NCBI RefSeq assembly: GCF_000003815.2 | Contig: NC_049997.1 | Span: 14,696,213-14,760,212 of the forward strand | From: Branchiostoma floridae | Taxonomy: Eukaryota > Chordata > Leptocardii > Amphioxiformes > Branchiostomatidae | Direction: 5' to 3' | Length of the DNA: 64,000 nt | Part shown: positions 19,393 through 32,400 of the stretch, in pieces | How positions within the stretch are numbered: position 1 is the stretch's first letter | Layout: each line of letters starts with the position of its first letter | Translations under genes and position numbers: made by a program | Notes under the pieces: generated by a model | Told to the model about the DNA's origin: nothing | Databases searched by the model: none | What the model saw: only the letters and a program-made list of their open reading frames with translations

Positions 19393-22300
19393 TCATTGGT
19401 GTGTCCAGGTGGGTTTTCTCTTCTCCAGGAAGGCGTTGATGCCCTCCCGCCCGTCCGCTGTCTGGAGGTTGTCCACCATCACTTCTCCTGCTTCCCTAAT
19501 GAAGAGATCAGACAGACATGGAACAGTGGGGTAAATGTTGAACAAAATCAGAAATAGGGTTGGGTACCGGTACACAACATTCAGGTACAGGTACAGACTA
19601 GTCCAGGTCCAGGGGATCAGGTCCAGGTCCGGACCTGAACCTTGACCTACATGTAATTGTCTGTGAAAACTTGTAAATGGGTGATACACAAAAAACATTG
19701 GTCCATTTTGCTACAAATGCTTCCGTTCTATCTTCATATAAACAACGCTAACTGCCTCTGTTAACTTAGACAAAGTTTGACTGTAGGAACTTGATAAAAA
19801 TGGCTATCAATTCTCCTCTACTTCACTCTTGTTATGTTTATGAACTAGGAAAATTTGGAAATCTAGACCCTCTTATAGGCTATTTCCTTTATTTTAAGGG
19901 GCAAATTTTGCTGGTAGATTCAGCTTGGTTCAACTAATATCATACACATGCGGATTTTTGTCCATCATAGAGGATAGAATGGGCAAAATTTTAGTCTGTC
20001 CTCAGCGGCAAAATTCTGTCAAAGGACAGAGGGACGGACACCTGCTAGAACCCTGCCCCTACCTGTAAGCTTCGTCCCTGGACTTGGTTATTTGGCTGTA
20101 GAAGCAGGCTTTTCCAATTGCTGTCACTGACCTACTGGTGGTACAGATTTGCTTGGCCAGTCTATGAGTCTGAAGAAAAAGAACACAATTAGTCTATTGC
20201 ATTTTAGCAACAACTATATGGATATCTTAAGGCAAAGAATATCAACAAGTATCTTAGCACACAGTTGGACTATTAAAGCTGTGAGCATGCGTCCAAATGT
20301 ACATGTAGTAGTCATCCTATAGAATGTAATTCGAAATATTGGCAGTTGTTTTATGTTCACAGTTTTAGGAGTGAACGATTCACTATGAATTAAAACTACT
20401 GGTGTTTCCTTTACAGTAACTGTGCAGTATGTGACTGTAGCACCATTGTGAACTCAAAACCTACATGCACACTCCATACTGCAAAATTAAATCACCATGA
20501 ACTAAAATGCATGAAGACTTTCAATGTCAACTTTAATTTTATGCATAATAGATACATTTATAAGACAAGCAGTGTTTTCACTTCAATAGCAAGCATGAGG
20601 AATAAATATTCTAACTGGAAGCTTTGTGACTCCACTGCCCACCCGAAAAAGAAGTCTAGATCGGACAGGTTTTCTAGGGTAGGCAGGGAAACAGAAAAAC
20701 AACATTTTGTCCCTAGGCCTTAGGTAGCAGTGAATTTGGATGGGTCAAAATATCATGACCTCACCTCTTCATCCAACTTTGGCTCTGGGACAACCTTACT
20801 CACAAGGCCGTGTAGTAGCGCATCTGTGGACACAAAGATAATAGCATGACGTTACATATTACATGTATCAAGATCAACAAAAACCCCAACAATGCCCTCC
20901 ACTAAAAGAGCCAATCACAGACTGGAACTCGAGCCAACCTGGCACTTCGAGATCCAATGGGGTTTCAGCGTTCATGATAAAGTTGGCAACTCATAGTGAT
21001 TGACGGATGTTAACAGCTTACCCTGTGCTGTGATTGGTTGTCCTGTAAAGAGCATCTCCATAGCAACCTTCCTGGGCACCGCCCGTCCCAAAGCTACAGC
21101 AGGGGTGCTACAGAACAGTCCAACTTTCACCCTAAACAAACAGAAAAATCATCATTAGTTGTACAGCAATAATCACAAGAAAATGTCATTAATATGAGAC
21201 AAAATGTGAAGATTTGAAGTGGCTGTAGCATGCCCGCAGCTAGGATTTTGGTTGGGGGGGTTCTTTTTAGTACTTTTAGTGGGACCATCGAGCGCCGCAG
21301 GCGTGAGCTGTCTAGGGGGTCCAGGGGAATTTTAAAAAATTAAATATTGACCCTCTGAAACGCCATTTCCGGCATTTTGACAGGCAAAATTCGCTGGCTA
21401 AGTTTAATGGAATTTCTATTGAAATACACAAGACTTTTGGCATAAGTCTTTGAGGCCGACTCCCCCCACATATTTTCACCATGTCCGATATCAAAGGCGC
21501 GAGGCTTTGCAATGGAGGTCCGGGGGAATTTTGAAATCTGGACCATCTGAAAAGCCATTTCCTGCACTTTCCGTGGCAGATTTTGCTAATAGACTCACTA
21601 AGATTGAATGAAATGTCTATCAGTGAAAAATGCAAATCAGTCATGGCTTTGGAAATAAATCTTGACATGAAAAAGTGGACCTTCAAGCGTGAAAAAGTGG
21701 ACCTTTGATCGTGTGGCTACGGGCATGTCAGTAGCATGAGCCATACTTCGAGTACGTTGAAGATCATATCACACTTGTCTAATAAAGAAGATGTCTCATT
21801 CCGTATGGAACAAACCTTACAGTCTGCTCTTCTGCAGCTTGTACCAATGGTACAAAACTGAAGCATGCTACATACATGTAAATGCAGTTTTCCAGTCATG
21901 CAAAACAAACAAATAAACATGTATGTGAAAATAGGCAATTGTGTTTACCCAGGTGTTGCAAATTGCGCTGTGTCTGAAGCAACCACGATGTCGCAGCTGG
22001 CCACCAGCTGGCATCCTGCAGCTGTAGCCAGACCTGCGGGCATGGTCATGAATTCAAAGTAGATGGTTATTTACCCTTAGTACGACAGGAGAGAATTCTT
22101 GTCTTCCAAAATATTACATGAATGTAATGATCATTCTTAATGTTAAAATATAAGACTCTCATAAGTACCTCGAACTTTTGCAATGACAGGGACCGGCAAG
22201 TCCTGTAAAAAGGAACATAGGGATGTCAGAATGTGTCTACAAAATACATACATTTGATAGTACTTAGTCTAGTACTCTGTAACTCTGTAACTCTGTAACT

Positions 22301-24381
22301 CTGCAACTCATATATAATGATGAGACCAGCAGCCTAAGAGTTTTGAAATACTAAAATAGCCTCAGCCACACCTTAATCGTCAAGCAGATGTTTGGAGGCT
22401 AAATCAATACATTTTCCTATACATTGTAGCTATTCCTATTTTCCTGTTACATACTTTCCCCATACAGAGATACATCCACTGTCTTTTAAGGTGGGAGAAA
22501 AACAATGCTGAGGACCGTTTGGGATCTTCTAAAACTACATGTTACCACAAAAAAGCTTTTGCCATAAAGTATTGTGTTGCAAGACGATAATTTATACCTC
22601 ACCTGTACAAGTGTCATGACTTTGGTGCAGGCATCAAAGATCTCAGTGTGTTTGTCTCTGCCATGTGCTGGGGACTACACAGAGAAAACAATGTCAGCTG
22701 CACATGTGTGATACTAGATTTTGTCAACATTCAAAAGACAGTCAACAAATGAACCAGTGGAAAAGCTTGTTTGAAGTTTCCAATATACAAGTCTGGCTAC
22801 TCTAATTACATTTGAGGTTACAATAATAAGCTAGTTTATGGGGTGAAGTGCACATGAGTACTATGATGCACCATGGATCATATGACAGAGTTGAAGACCC
22901 AGGGCCATGCTTCATGTACCACCAAGGGTATTCAACTTTGACCTATTACTTATGACTCATCATACTGCACATGCACACTTCAAACTATGAAGTGGCTTTT
23001 CAGTTGATGCAGGACAGTCTATGATTGTGTTTGGGAACTTGCTGTGTGGTCTTGCTGTAACAATTTGGGTTTATTGAAAAAGCCGGTCCAACAGGCCAGG
23101 TTTCTGGACAAGGCTAGCATGCCTGGATACTAGGCTATTTTTTTGGACCCAAAGAGAATGCAACAATTCACTACAGTGCATACTTGGATTTTTGTTCAAA
23201 GTTAGCTTTTCTCCTAGTGTTGGTTTGACTGTTTGTTCCCAAAGCACTAATCATCACAAATGAAACCTACTAGTTCATTGAGGTCATGGCCTGCAGAAAA
23301 CACAGGTCCTTCTGCAGCGATGATGATGACCTGCAGGTCGTCCTGACTTCCTCCTCCTAACAAGTCTCTCCTCAGGCTCTCCAGCATGGCCAGGGATAGG
23401 GCATTCCTGCAAGAGATATGATACATAATGTTCCATATTGATAAGAGTGTTCTGGACCTACCTTTACATGTATACAGTTCTAACTTGTATCCCACAGGCT
23501 TCCAAAGAAATAATCAGAAAGCCCTTTGCATACTGTAAATGCATTTAAGTTCACAGGGATTTGATTTTGCAGTAGCAGGAAAAAGAACTGTTGGCGGTGG
23601 GTGTAAGTTCACGGTAGCATCATGCACTGTAGTCTCTTACTGCCATGGAAAAATTTGATGCCAGATTTGGATGTTGGAATTGACATTAGTTTTTGTTAAA
23701 TTACTGTAAGGACAACTTCTGGCGCACTTCACTTTGCAATGTGTGTTTGCTTCGGAGAGCATGACTAAAGAAAGAGATGACACAAATCATACATATTTCA
23801 CATCACCCTCAGTCCCAGCAAGTCAAACTTGCCTTTTCTTAGGATTGTTGAGTGTGATAGTTCTGATTCCATCATGCTGGGAGGACACAGTCGGTGCAGG
23901 GTCTACTGAACCTGTGCTAGAGGATGACAGATGTCGACTCAACAAGGGAAGGACTCTCAGATTACTGTAGTCTTGCAGACCTCTCCTTAACACTGATGTG
24001 CAAACCTGGAATTTAAACACATACAACTGTTAGAATCCACATTATGGTCAAGAATCTTCAACAACGTTATAAGTCATCAAAAATTCTATGAACCTATGAA
24101 CTTATGAAACCTATGCCAGGGGTTTAGAGCTAATCAACCTGAATAGTTTAACAATAATTATACTTGATCACATTTGTCAGCAACTACTGAACGTGACAGC
24201 TTTACTTTACGTAGCACAGATCGAAATAAACAAACAAGCTTGCAACAAAGTTTTCCTTGGTACCGCCCCCCTCCCCCTACGACACGCGCTGGACTTCCAA
24301 CGTCATAACACGTAAACTTCACGTTAACTTTGGTATCTTTTACCGCCGATAGATCTAAAAACACCAACTTACCTTCCACAT
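19393..24381 (-). CDS. ECHDC3: Enoyl-CoA hydratase domain-containing protein 3, mitochondrial (complete)
   Basis: Ten exons: 24373-24381, 23833-24005, 23271-23406, 22603-22674, 22169-22202, 21949-22033, 21022-21131, 20765-20823, 20063-20169 and 19393-19495. They total 888 bases, giving 295 residues, close to the roughly 300 of human ECHDC3. The first exon is only nine bases (Met-Trp-Lys). The N-terminus is rich in Arg, Ser and Leu with few acids, as expected for a mitochondrial presequence. Crotonase-fold signatures are [12 protein letters not shown] (CoA-binding/oxyanion loop) and [20 protein letters not shown] (second oxyanion glycine). The segment [20 protein letters not shown] is distinctive of ECHDC3. 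Catalytic activity is not established for this subfamily, so the hydratase role is family inference. The 23833 junction uses a GC donor. Candidate poly(A) signal at 18972-18977. Confidence 0.93.
21226..21726. mobile_element. Non-autonomous DNA element with GCATGCCCG termini (about 500 bp)
   Basis: The left end gcatgcccgcagctaggatt and the right end gtggctacgggcatg are approximate inverted copies. The interior is non-coding, with repeated aaaaagtggacctt and gtccgggggaattttgaaat-like blocks. It lies in an ECHDC3 intron. Confidence 0.55.
22262..22305. repeat. Short tandem repeat, actctgta unit
   Basis: Several consecutive copies of a unit reading tactctgtaactctg, ending at ctgcaactc, in an ECHDC3 intron. 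Simple repeat. Confidence 0.8.
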
Positions 24382-25291
24382 AATGTTATTACTGGCCGTA
24401 AGAGTTTAAAAATCCCGTTTCTAGGTCTGTGATCGTGGCTACAATTCTGCAAACTTCTCATCAGCTGACACTCCGCACTCGTCCTCAGGGGGAAAACTTC
24501 AAAGATGACTTTTCACTCTCGTTCCCAGGACCAAATCGTCAAGCAGATGTAAGGTCGTTACTCACCCATTGTGAAGTACAGGAAAATGCGTGACGTTAGA
24601 AAGATCAGAACTAATCACAATGTCATTTGAATATCTTTCTTCTATTTAGATTTGAGGCACATGTAATTTTGCTAACCATAACCGTAACCCTGATACAGGT
24701 GTCAGGGTGATTGCACAAGCCTTCTCAAATGCGCCCCCTGGTGGCACGAAGTTGAAGTACACATGAAACTCCACATTTTTAAGTAGAATTACCTTCATGT
24801 TTTGGGCAACGTTTGTTGGTATGTGTGTAATCATTGCAGTTAATTGAGATGTCATGCCTATTGCCATTAAGGAAAACGAATCCAAATTGAGGTGCTGTGA
24901 TACCACCATACGTGCGATACCGTCTTTACTTACCCTGGGGGCCAAGACAGGATCGGGTAGCCAGCAAGTTTTGTTCGGGGATCCAAGACCAATCTCACAT
25001 AAGCTCTCCGGGGAGTTTAAGCCCGAAGGAGTTATCGCTACCCTTTGGACCTTCTCGGGCTTAAACTCCCCGGAGCACTAATAGGAGATTGGCGGGCCTG
25101 GCTGTCTTGGGCCACCTAATAAACTGTCCTAGCTGCCCGATCCTAGCTGGCCCCCAGGGTAGCTTTACTAAACTCCTTGTATTTAAAACAGTAGAGTTGT
25201 GTATATATATACAAATTTAAGTGGTTCATGCTACGTGACACAATGAAATAAGCCAACAAATCATAGACAACACCAAATTAGTTTTTCCAAG
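24382..25291. other. Intergenic: ECHDC3 5' side to INCENP 3' side
   Basis: Holds the ECHDC3 promoter (no TATA box seen) and the palindromic element at 24930-25162. Just left of it the minus-strand INCENP transcript region begins. No coding exon recognised. Confidence 0.4.
24930..25162. mobile_element. Palindromic DNA element with TACCCTGGGGGCC termini
   Basis: The left end taccctgggggccaagacag and right end ctggcccccagggta are inverted repeats. An inner inverted pair (ctccggggagtttaagcccg against cgggcttaaactccccggag) forms a 20-bp stem. Both flanks carry ctttact, consistent with a 7-8 bp target duplication as made by hAT- or Mutator-type transposases. Confidence 0.75.
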
Positions 25292-26426
25292 TTTATTACT
25301 AACTAGAAATGATAAAAATGGCAAATTTTTCTATCAAAGTGCTTTGTCATTCAAATGATTTAAAATTGAAAAGTATTCCCAGCATACTATGCTAACCCAA
25401 GTCTCCCATATTTCCCATTGAAAACTAAAACACAAAATCGACTTGGCATATGTACATCATCTACATTGTAAATATATCAATGTTGTCCTGTTAAACTATG
25501 AATGGAATAAATTTGCACAACATGAGAGGATTTTTATGCTTATATTGAATCTTAAAAGCAGCATAAAATCTATGAAAACTGAGAGAAAACTATACAGAAT
25601 TCGATGTCAATGTATCTTATGTAGTGTTTTTCTCTAAGGGTTTAGTGCTAGACTAAATGTGCTCTATAGTGCCTTCAAATATACATATACATGAAGTTCT
25701 GCAATATGCAAACTCTTTGCCTAGTTTTGTTCTAATTTAATTGCAAAAAAGAACATAAAACAAAATGTATATCGAAATAATCAAAGACATGAACAAAGAA
25801 CAGATCAGCCATGCTTCTGACATTCTCACACTGATTAAAATGAATAGTTCTAAAAGAAATTGAAATCTAGCAAAGATATGTTCCAGCTAATTTCTATAAC
25901 CAAGAATGTGACATGCAACCTCACACTTTCAAATTTGCACAAAATCTAGAATCCTTCCCGACTTTTACCCATTTATTTACAGACAATACCAATCCTGCTG
26001 CTGACTTGAAAAGCACCAGCAATGTCATTGCTCATTAAAAGAGCAAGAAAGCAACCTTCTTAGACTAAAAGAAATTTGTCATATTCTGGTACATTTCCTC
26101 CACTTTAGTCCGTATCACAATTGCAGGAGGATAGCTCACCTAACAAGTCTGCAATCTCAAAAAACATCCTTGGCCTTAAAACGACCAGTGATGTCTCAAT
26201 CACTTCAAGTGATTGCCTGATGTTCACCCTGTAATAGCAGATCCTCAAGCAAAAAGCATACTCAATGCTTTTGAAATGCAGTCGCTTTCTGGCTATCAAC
26301 AAGTTTGGCCTATGCCTGTTGACAGTCAGAATGACACTGGCTTAAAGCATGAAGGACTGCGTGTACTGTTACCGCTTGCAATGATATCAATCAAACAACT
26401 CAAGATATATGTCTAAAAGTGATGAT
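25292..26426 (-). other. INCENP 3' UTR region
   Basis: AATAAA on the minus strand occurs at 25972-25977 and 25292-25297, both downstream of the INCENP stop at 26427. The sequence is AT-rich with no other gene features. Either site could end the transcript. Confidence 0.4.
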
Positions 26427-29400
26427 CTATGTCTTGAGCAGAGGAGAGTTCCACACAGCGGAGCTGGTACGCTTGTTGAAGCGAGACTTCTTCACGCCGA
26501 ACACCTGGGTGAGATCCGGAGTGTCGATGATGTCTCCAAAGATCTTACTGAGGTCGGGAGGATAGTAGCACTGGTTGATGAGCTGAGCTTTCAGAGGTGC
26601 TCCTGTGAGGGAAGATGTTGAGAATTTTGTCAAACAATAAAATTGTATATTTATAGAATTATAAAACAAGACCAGAAGTTTTACCTTTTCTGACAGGAAA
26701 TAAAGACAAATTCATAATTCAAAGTTGACAAAAATAGTTGATTTACTTTTTTTAGCTACAAATACTTTTAGCAGTGGCTCTATTCTGTGATAGGAGGCTT
26801 TTTTTCAGTCTTTGTCAAAATGACAAGATTGTACATTGTTTGTTTAAAGGTCAACTGAGGTCATGTTATGTGCCAGTCCTAGAGCAGACTGCACTAACTT
26901 GCTGTACTGTGATTGGTTAAGCCACCTAGGGCACCTTGCACTTGGTCAGTTCACTATGCACTTGGCCTATAAAAGCGAGGACATGCTGTACTATGCTCAT
27001 TCGAGCCCATAACACTGAGGAAGCCACACGGCGATACATGTTTGTTGTGTGTCAGTTCGAATAAAGTTCCTAAACGGGGAACATGCGGCTCCAGCGTCTT
27101 TTCTGAAGATGTGGCGTAAGTGTGAACGGTTGGCTGAGGTCTCCTTCTCCACATATATCGACAAGATTGTACATTGTAACAAGAATTATACAATGTCTTA
27201 CTTTTCTTACAGATAATAAAGACATCAAATCAAAAGTTGGAAAAACAGTAGACTTTCTTTAAAAGCTACTATAAATTCAGATACTTAAGCAGTGGTTCCA
27301 TTTTGTGATAGGAGGGAAAGGGGTCTTTTTTCTTCAGTATTGAAATTAGCAGTTGAATCAAATTCCATGATATTGTTATGAAAATAGATTAGAAGCTCTT
27401 ATTTGCAGTGATTTGTGCAAAAAAATTAAGTTACTGTGAAGTTTTCCAAAATTCACTGTATTTCAAAATGTCACAATACCAAGGCATGTGCTAAACCTAC
27501 CCTGTGCCCATCTTGGGATCTTCTTACGCGGCTGGTCTTCGTCATCTGTGGAATCATCGCTGTGCAGGTCCTCGATGTGGTAGTTCTCCTCGGTCGCAGC
27601 CTTGTACGTACGCTTCTGCTGTGGAGTCATGTCGTAAGAGTTGGGGTTCCCCTGAAAGGCAAGGTCAAAGAATATAAATACATCAGATCTCCTGGTTACG
27701 TGTGGACAATGGTAGAAACAGAATGTCAAATACATTGTATATCTCCCATATATATAAATACACATGTTTTCAGTGTCAAACTTTAGTCTTGCAGATTTTT
27801 GGTTTCTCCTGTCGATTGGACAGATGAGGAGGCAGACAGGCTATTTGCCTGTTTGCCTGACCTGCACATGACTTTTTATGGTGAAGGAGGGGTGTGCAAT
27901 TCTTTCTCCACCCTCTCGTCTACTGGAGCACTAAGTCTCACAGGGGCAACTGTATGGGAACGTGTGAGGCGGCTCCAGCAGATGCAGCTTTGTTGTTCGG
28001 AGTATCCGTCTCCTAGGACTTCCGACCAAGGTTGTAAGGGGTTCCTCCTACCCCCGACTCGGGTGCCATGGCGGGTGCCGCTCATACCCGAACATGCCCC
28101 TAAGGCCTGTCTCGGCCACATAGCCCCACCAAGCCACACAAGATACTCATTTACACCTGAGTTAAGTGAGCAAAGTCGTGTAAAGTGCCTTTCCCAAGGG
28201 CACAAGATCGGTGACACAGCAGCTGGATTCGAACACGCAACCTCTCGGTCTCGAGCCGCAAATGCTGCCACTGCGCCACGCGGTCCCACATTGCAGTCTT
28301 GCAGATAATGGTTACAGATCAGTGGATAATATTACATTTATCCTTCATTAGATATAGGACAAGCAGTTTTGAAAAAATTCAATATAGGCAGCAGGCTGAA
28401 TAAAAAGTCTAACTGGAAGCTATGTGACTCCACTGCCCACCCCCCAAGTTTAGGGTCAGCAGGTTCATCTGAGATATACCCACCTCCTTGTTGAAAGTGT
28501 TGTTGAGGTTGGGTTTATGCAGACTGCTGTTCATACTGGTGTTGGCTGCAGAGGCGCTGCTGGTGTTCAGAGAGGAGTTCATGATGGCCGCGCGCTTCTT
28601 GGCCTCGGCCTCCTGAACCTCGCGGCGTTCACGTTCCTGTCGCTCGCGCTCCTTCTGCATGATCTCTGCAAGCCGCTGGCGATCCTAAAAACATTCGACA
28701 GAAGAACTAAGATTATAGCTAGATGTTTAACTTCAGAAGAACTCTATTTTTATTACAAACAAGATGTTCAAACACAATTCAATCTGTACAGCTGGATAAA
28801 AAACGGAAATTCTTCTAGACGTTTAGAGTGACATCCATCACTCTTCTTCAGAGTCAATAGAATGAACTGGCAGAACCATTCAATACAAATAACTAGAAAA
28901 ATTGGTTGGATTGGACAATTGTCAATTCACCAACTCCTAAGAATCACATGCAAATGTTACTCAAATGTAAATCATGTTTGCATAGTAAGCATCCTATGGT
29001 AAAATAATACACACTATGGTAAAAGATGCTAAAAGATGTGTAACAATAACTGACCCTTTCTTTCTGCTTCTCATATTCTTCTTTCTTCTTGCGTTCAGCC
29101 TCCTCCCGTGCTCTCCTTTCAGCCTCCTCGCGAGCTTTCCTCTCTGCTTCACGCTGTAGTTCCTTTTCCCGTTCACGTTCCTTACGCTCACGTTCCCTAT
29201 AACAGAAGAAAACAAAGTTTAAAGATATCGTACCTCTGTGTCTGAAAAATATCTAGTGTTTCAGTTGTGTCTTCTTCAACTGCAGTTCATAATGATTATG
29301 CAAAAAAGCTTTTGATAACCGTTACCGTATGATCCACCAATCACTTTCTCTCACTCAATGGTGACTGACATTTAGAACATGTATAAACACAGGCAGTCCA

Positions 29401-32400
29401 AAAACAATTCTGTACTTCCCTGTGATCGTAGTAGGCTCTTCTATTGACCCATGACCTGGAATGTCTGTCAGTCTACACGCAAAGTTAAAAAATTTACAGA
29501 TTCTGGCAACTCTGGCCATCAACATCCTGTCACTCAGACCTTTTTTCCTGTCACTCTTCATTGACTATGACTAGCATATGGGAAATACAAAATGCAGAAA
29601 CGGACAACAACGGTTTTATGGGGCATACACGAAAATCTCACCTCTCCTCTGCAATACGCTGCCTCTCTCTTTCCTTCTCCTCCTCCTGTTGTTTTCTGAG
29701 TTCGATCTCCCGTTGTCGTTCCCTCTCCAGTTCTAGCCGCCGTTCCTCGGCCTGTCTGCGCAGCTCCTCTGCCCGTGCCGCCCTCTCCGCCTCCTCGTGT
29801 TCCCTCTTACGTAGGATCAGCTCGCGGTGGCGCCGCTGTTCTTCCTCCTGTAGAACATGTTAAAAGTCCATTAGAATACAAATGAGTGCAAGGGGGACAC
29901 TTTTTCATGGGGGTCCGACATTTCTGCATTGGGGGACACATTTTCATGGGGGACATTCCTATTACAGGTACTTCTGCATGGTGGAAAACTTTTCATGAGG
30001 GTCCCATATTTTCATGGGGATATTTTTGGAATAAGGGAAACTTTTCACAGGGAACATTTCTGCATTGTGGAAACTTTTTCATGGAGGACACACTTTTCCA
30101 TGGGGATATTTTTGAATAAGGGAAACTTTTCACGGGGAACATTTCTGCATGGTGGAAACTTTTTCATGGAGGACACAGTTTTTCATGGGGACATTTTTGC
30201 ATAAGGGAAACTTTTCATGGGGAACATTTCGGACTATCCAAATAATGTATGAGCTTTTTTTGGCTACACCACAGGGGCTGAGTCTTCAGAAGATGCTAGT
30301 TCCAGTGACTAACCTGTTCCTTCAGTTTCATAAGCCTGGCCTCTTCTTCCTGTTTCCTCCTCGCCTCAGCTTCAGCCCTCTTCTGTAGCTTCAGCTTCTT
30401 CTTTGCGGCATCTTCTGCCAGACGTTCCTCCTTAATTTTCTCCGTCTCGGCCACGCGGTGGCTGTACTCCTTCTCCAGACGTAGTTTCTTCTCCTTGTCC
30501 GCCTTCTCTCTCTGTTCTCGCAGTTTGGCAGCCCGCTTGGTTCTCTCTTCTCGTTTTCTGTGGGGAAATATCACACAAATCACATCAGTCAGTGTTTGAA
30601 CAACAAAGATTGTAACTTGCCTTACACATAAACACATGATTGTTTTTCAGTTGCTACTTTCTCTTGTCTAGTTTTAAAAATTAACCTTACTGTCAACCAA
30701 CTATGCTAGAATCTTTGTTGTAAGAAGAATGTGTACGAACCGTTTTTGCTCTTCCATTTTCTGTTTCTTCTCCTCCTCTCTCTTCTTGATGATCTCTGCC
30801 TCCTTTGCCTTCTTGGCAGCCAGCTTCATTTTCATCTGTCTGGCTCTCTCCTGTTGACAAAAAGTACAATGTGATACATATCTGCATGCATGGTATCAAT
30901 GGTTATGAACCAGATAATTGTAGCCCACTATACCTACTGTTTGCACAGTGATCTCCAATAGTGTTTTTACTTCCATGTATTGCTCTCCGTGCGTTTGCTT
31001 GTCTGTCTCTGTGTCTTTGCATTATGTACTTCAGTCACATTACGTATGAATATGAAATTATGATGTAAGTTACCAGTCCAAACTAGTGACTCTTAAAAAG
31101 TCACAGTTGCTAGAATAACAGAAAGTGAAGTTCAAAGTTTGCAGAATTATTCATTCATCAACCCTGTTAGACATCTGACAGACAGGTCATGGGGTCAATC
31201 GAAGGGCCTACTAGTACTTGTGCATGGGGATGTCTGCTCTACTATCAGTTACTGTCACTGAGTATTCCTTACCTCTGAAGACATCTGTTTGACAGGAGTG
31301 TTCCTCTTGATGAAGGAGGTGACAGTGGCGTTCAGGTTGCCTGGCGTCATGAGGGAACTCCTGCTGCTGGTCAGGAACGAGAACTGTTTCGGACGAGGAC
31401 GAATGACCTGGTGGAAAAACACAATCATGGTGACTCACTAAGATCTAAAAAACCTAATCCAATTAAAAATTCAACCAATGATAAAGCGGCAGTTAGCAGT
31501 TCAACCAATGACAGAGTGGCTGCATGTTCAACAAATATTTGCGCATCAATGTCTTTATTTAGCAATTCTAATGTTCTATATTTTGACGGAGGTGGGTAGG
31601 TTGGTCAATTAGTATTAGTAAGAACTTTAGAATTGTAAGAATTTGAAAATAGTCACAGAGATTGGTTTGTCTAATTTCTAAGAGGTGAAACTATAGCACA
31701 CCAGTTAGGGCACACAAGAAAGTCATTTTATTTTTTAAAAAGCTCACCCGTTGTTGTGATCTCAGAAGAGGTCTTGTGAATATAGCCTGTAGAGTAGGAG
31801 TTTTTATATATCTTTACTGTAGTCATGCAATAGACAAACTCTTTTAACACCAAGACAGAGTTACCACATAGAAACAGGATTAGAAACACACAATCAACAG
31901 ATGAGTAGAAGAAACAACATCTTGAAGACAAAGATCATGGTTCGAGTTGTTTTTCTCACCTTGCTCCGAGGGCACTTGGGAGAGGGTGTCTTGTCAACGA
32001 TGTCTTCTTCTTCGTCTTCCGTGGAGTTATCTTCAGATTTAGCCAAGCTTGGACTGGAGGATGAATGTTTAACAATTAAACTAAAGGATACACCAACAAC
32101 AGAAAAAATATCACAACAAAGACATCTGTGCCGATGATAATGTACAAAACTTAATAGGAAATTCATACAGCCTAGATCTACAGTAGTGGTAGGATGCCTT
32201 TAGACTTGCTTCCAAAAGATTGATGCAAGTTAACACTGACCTTGTTGCTTTGAGGCTGGCCTTAGAGCCCTGGCTGTTTTCTAGGCTATCCCTGGACAGG
32301 TCAACGACCTCTGGTTCACCAGACTGGGACAGCTTGGATCGCTTCTTGGCTGGGGCGGTCTTTCCTCCATCCGAGCTCTGATGATAAGGTACAAGAAATT

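Noticed and set aside
21312-21686. 124-residue minus-strand frame in an ECHDC3 intron
   Set aside because: Lies within a dispersed non-coding DNA element (21226-21726) and reads through its internal repeats; no homology.
28200-28289. A possible tRNA gene (A box and B box present)
   Set aside because: No cloverleaf pairing, and the boxes are followed by a SINE tail found at several other sites.
27799-28308. 169-residue plus-strand frame in an INCENP intron
   Set aside because: It covers a tRNA-derived SINE and flanking sequence; no protein homology is recognised.
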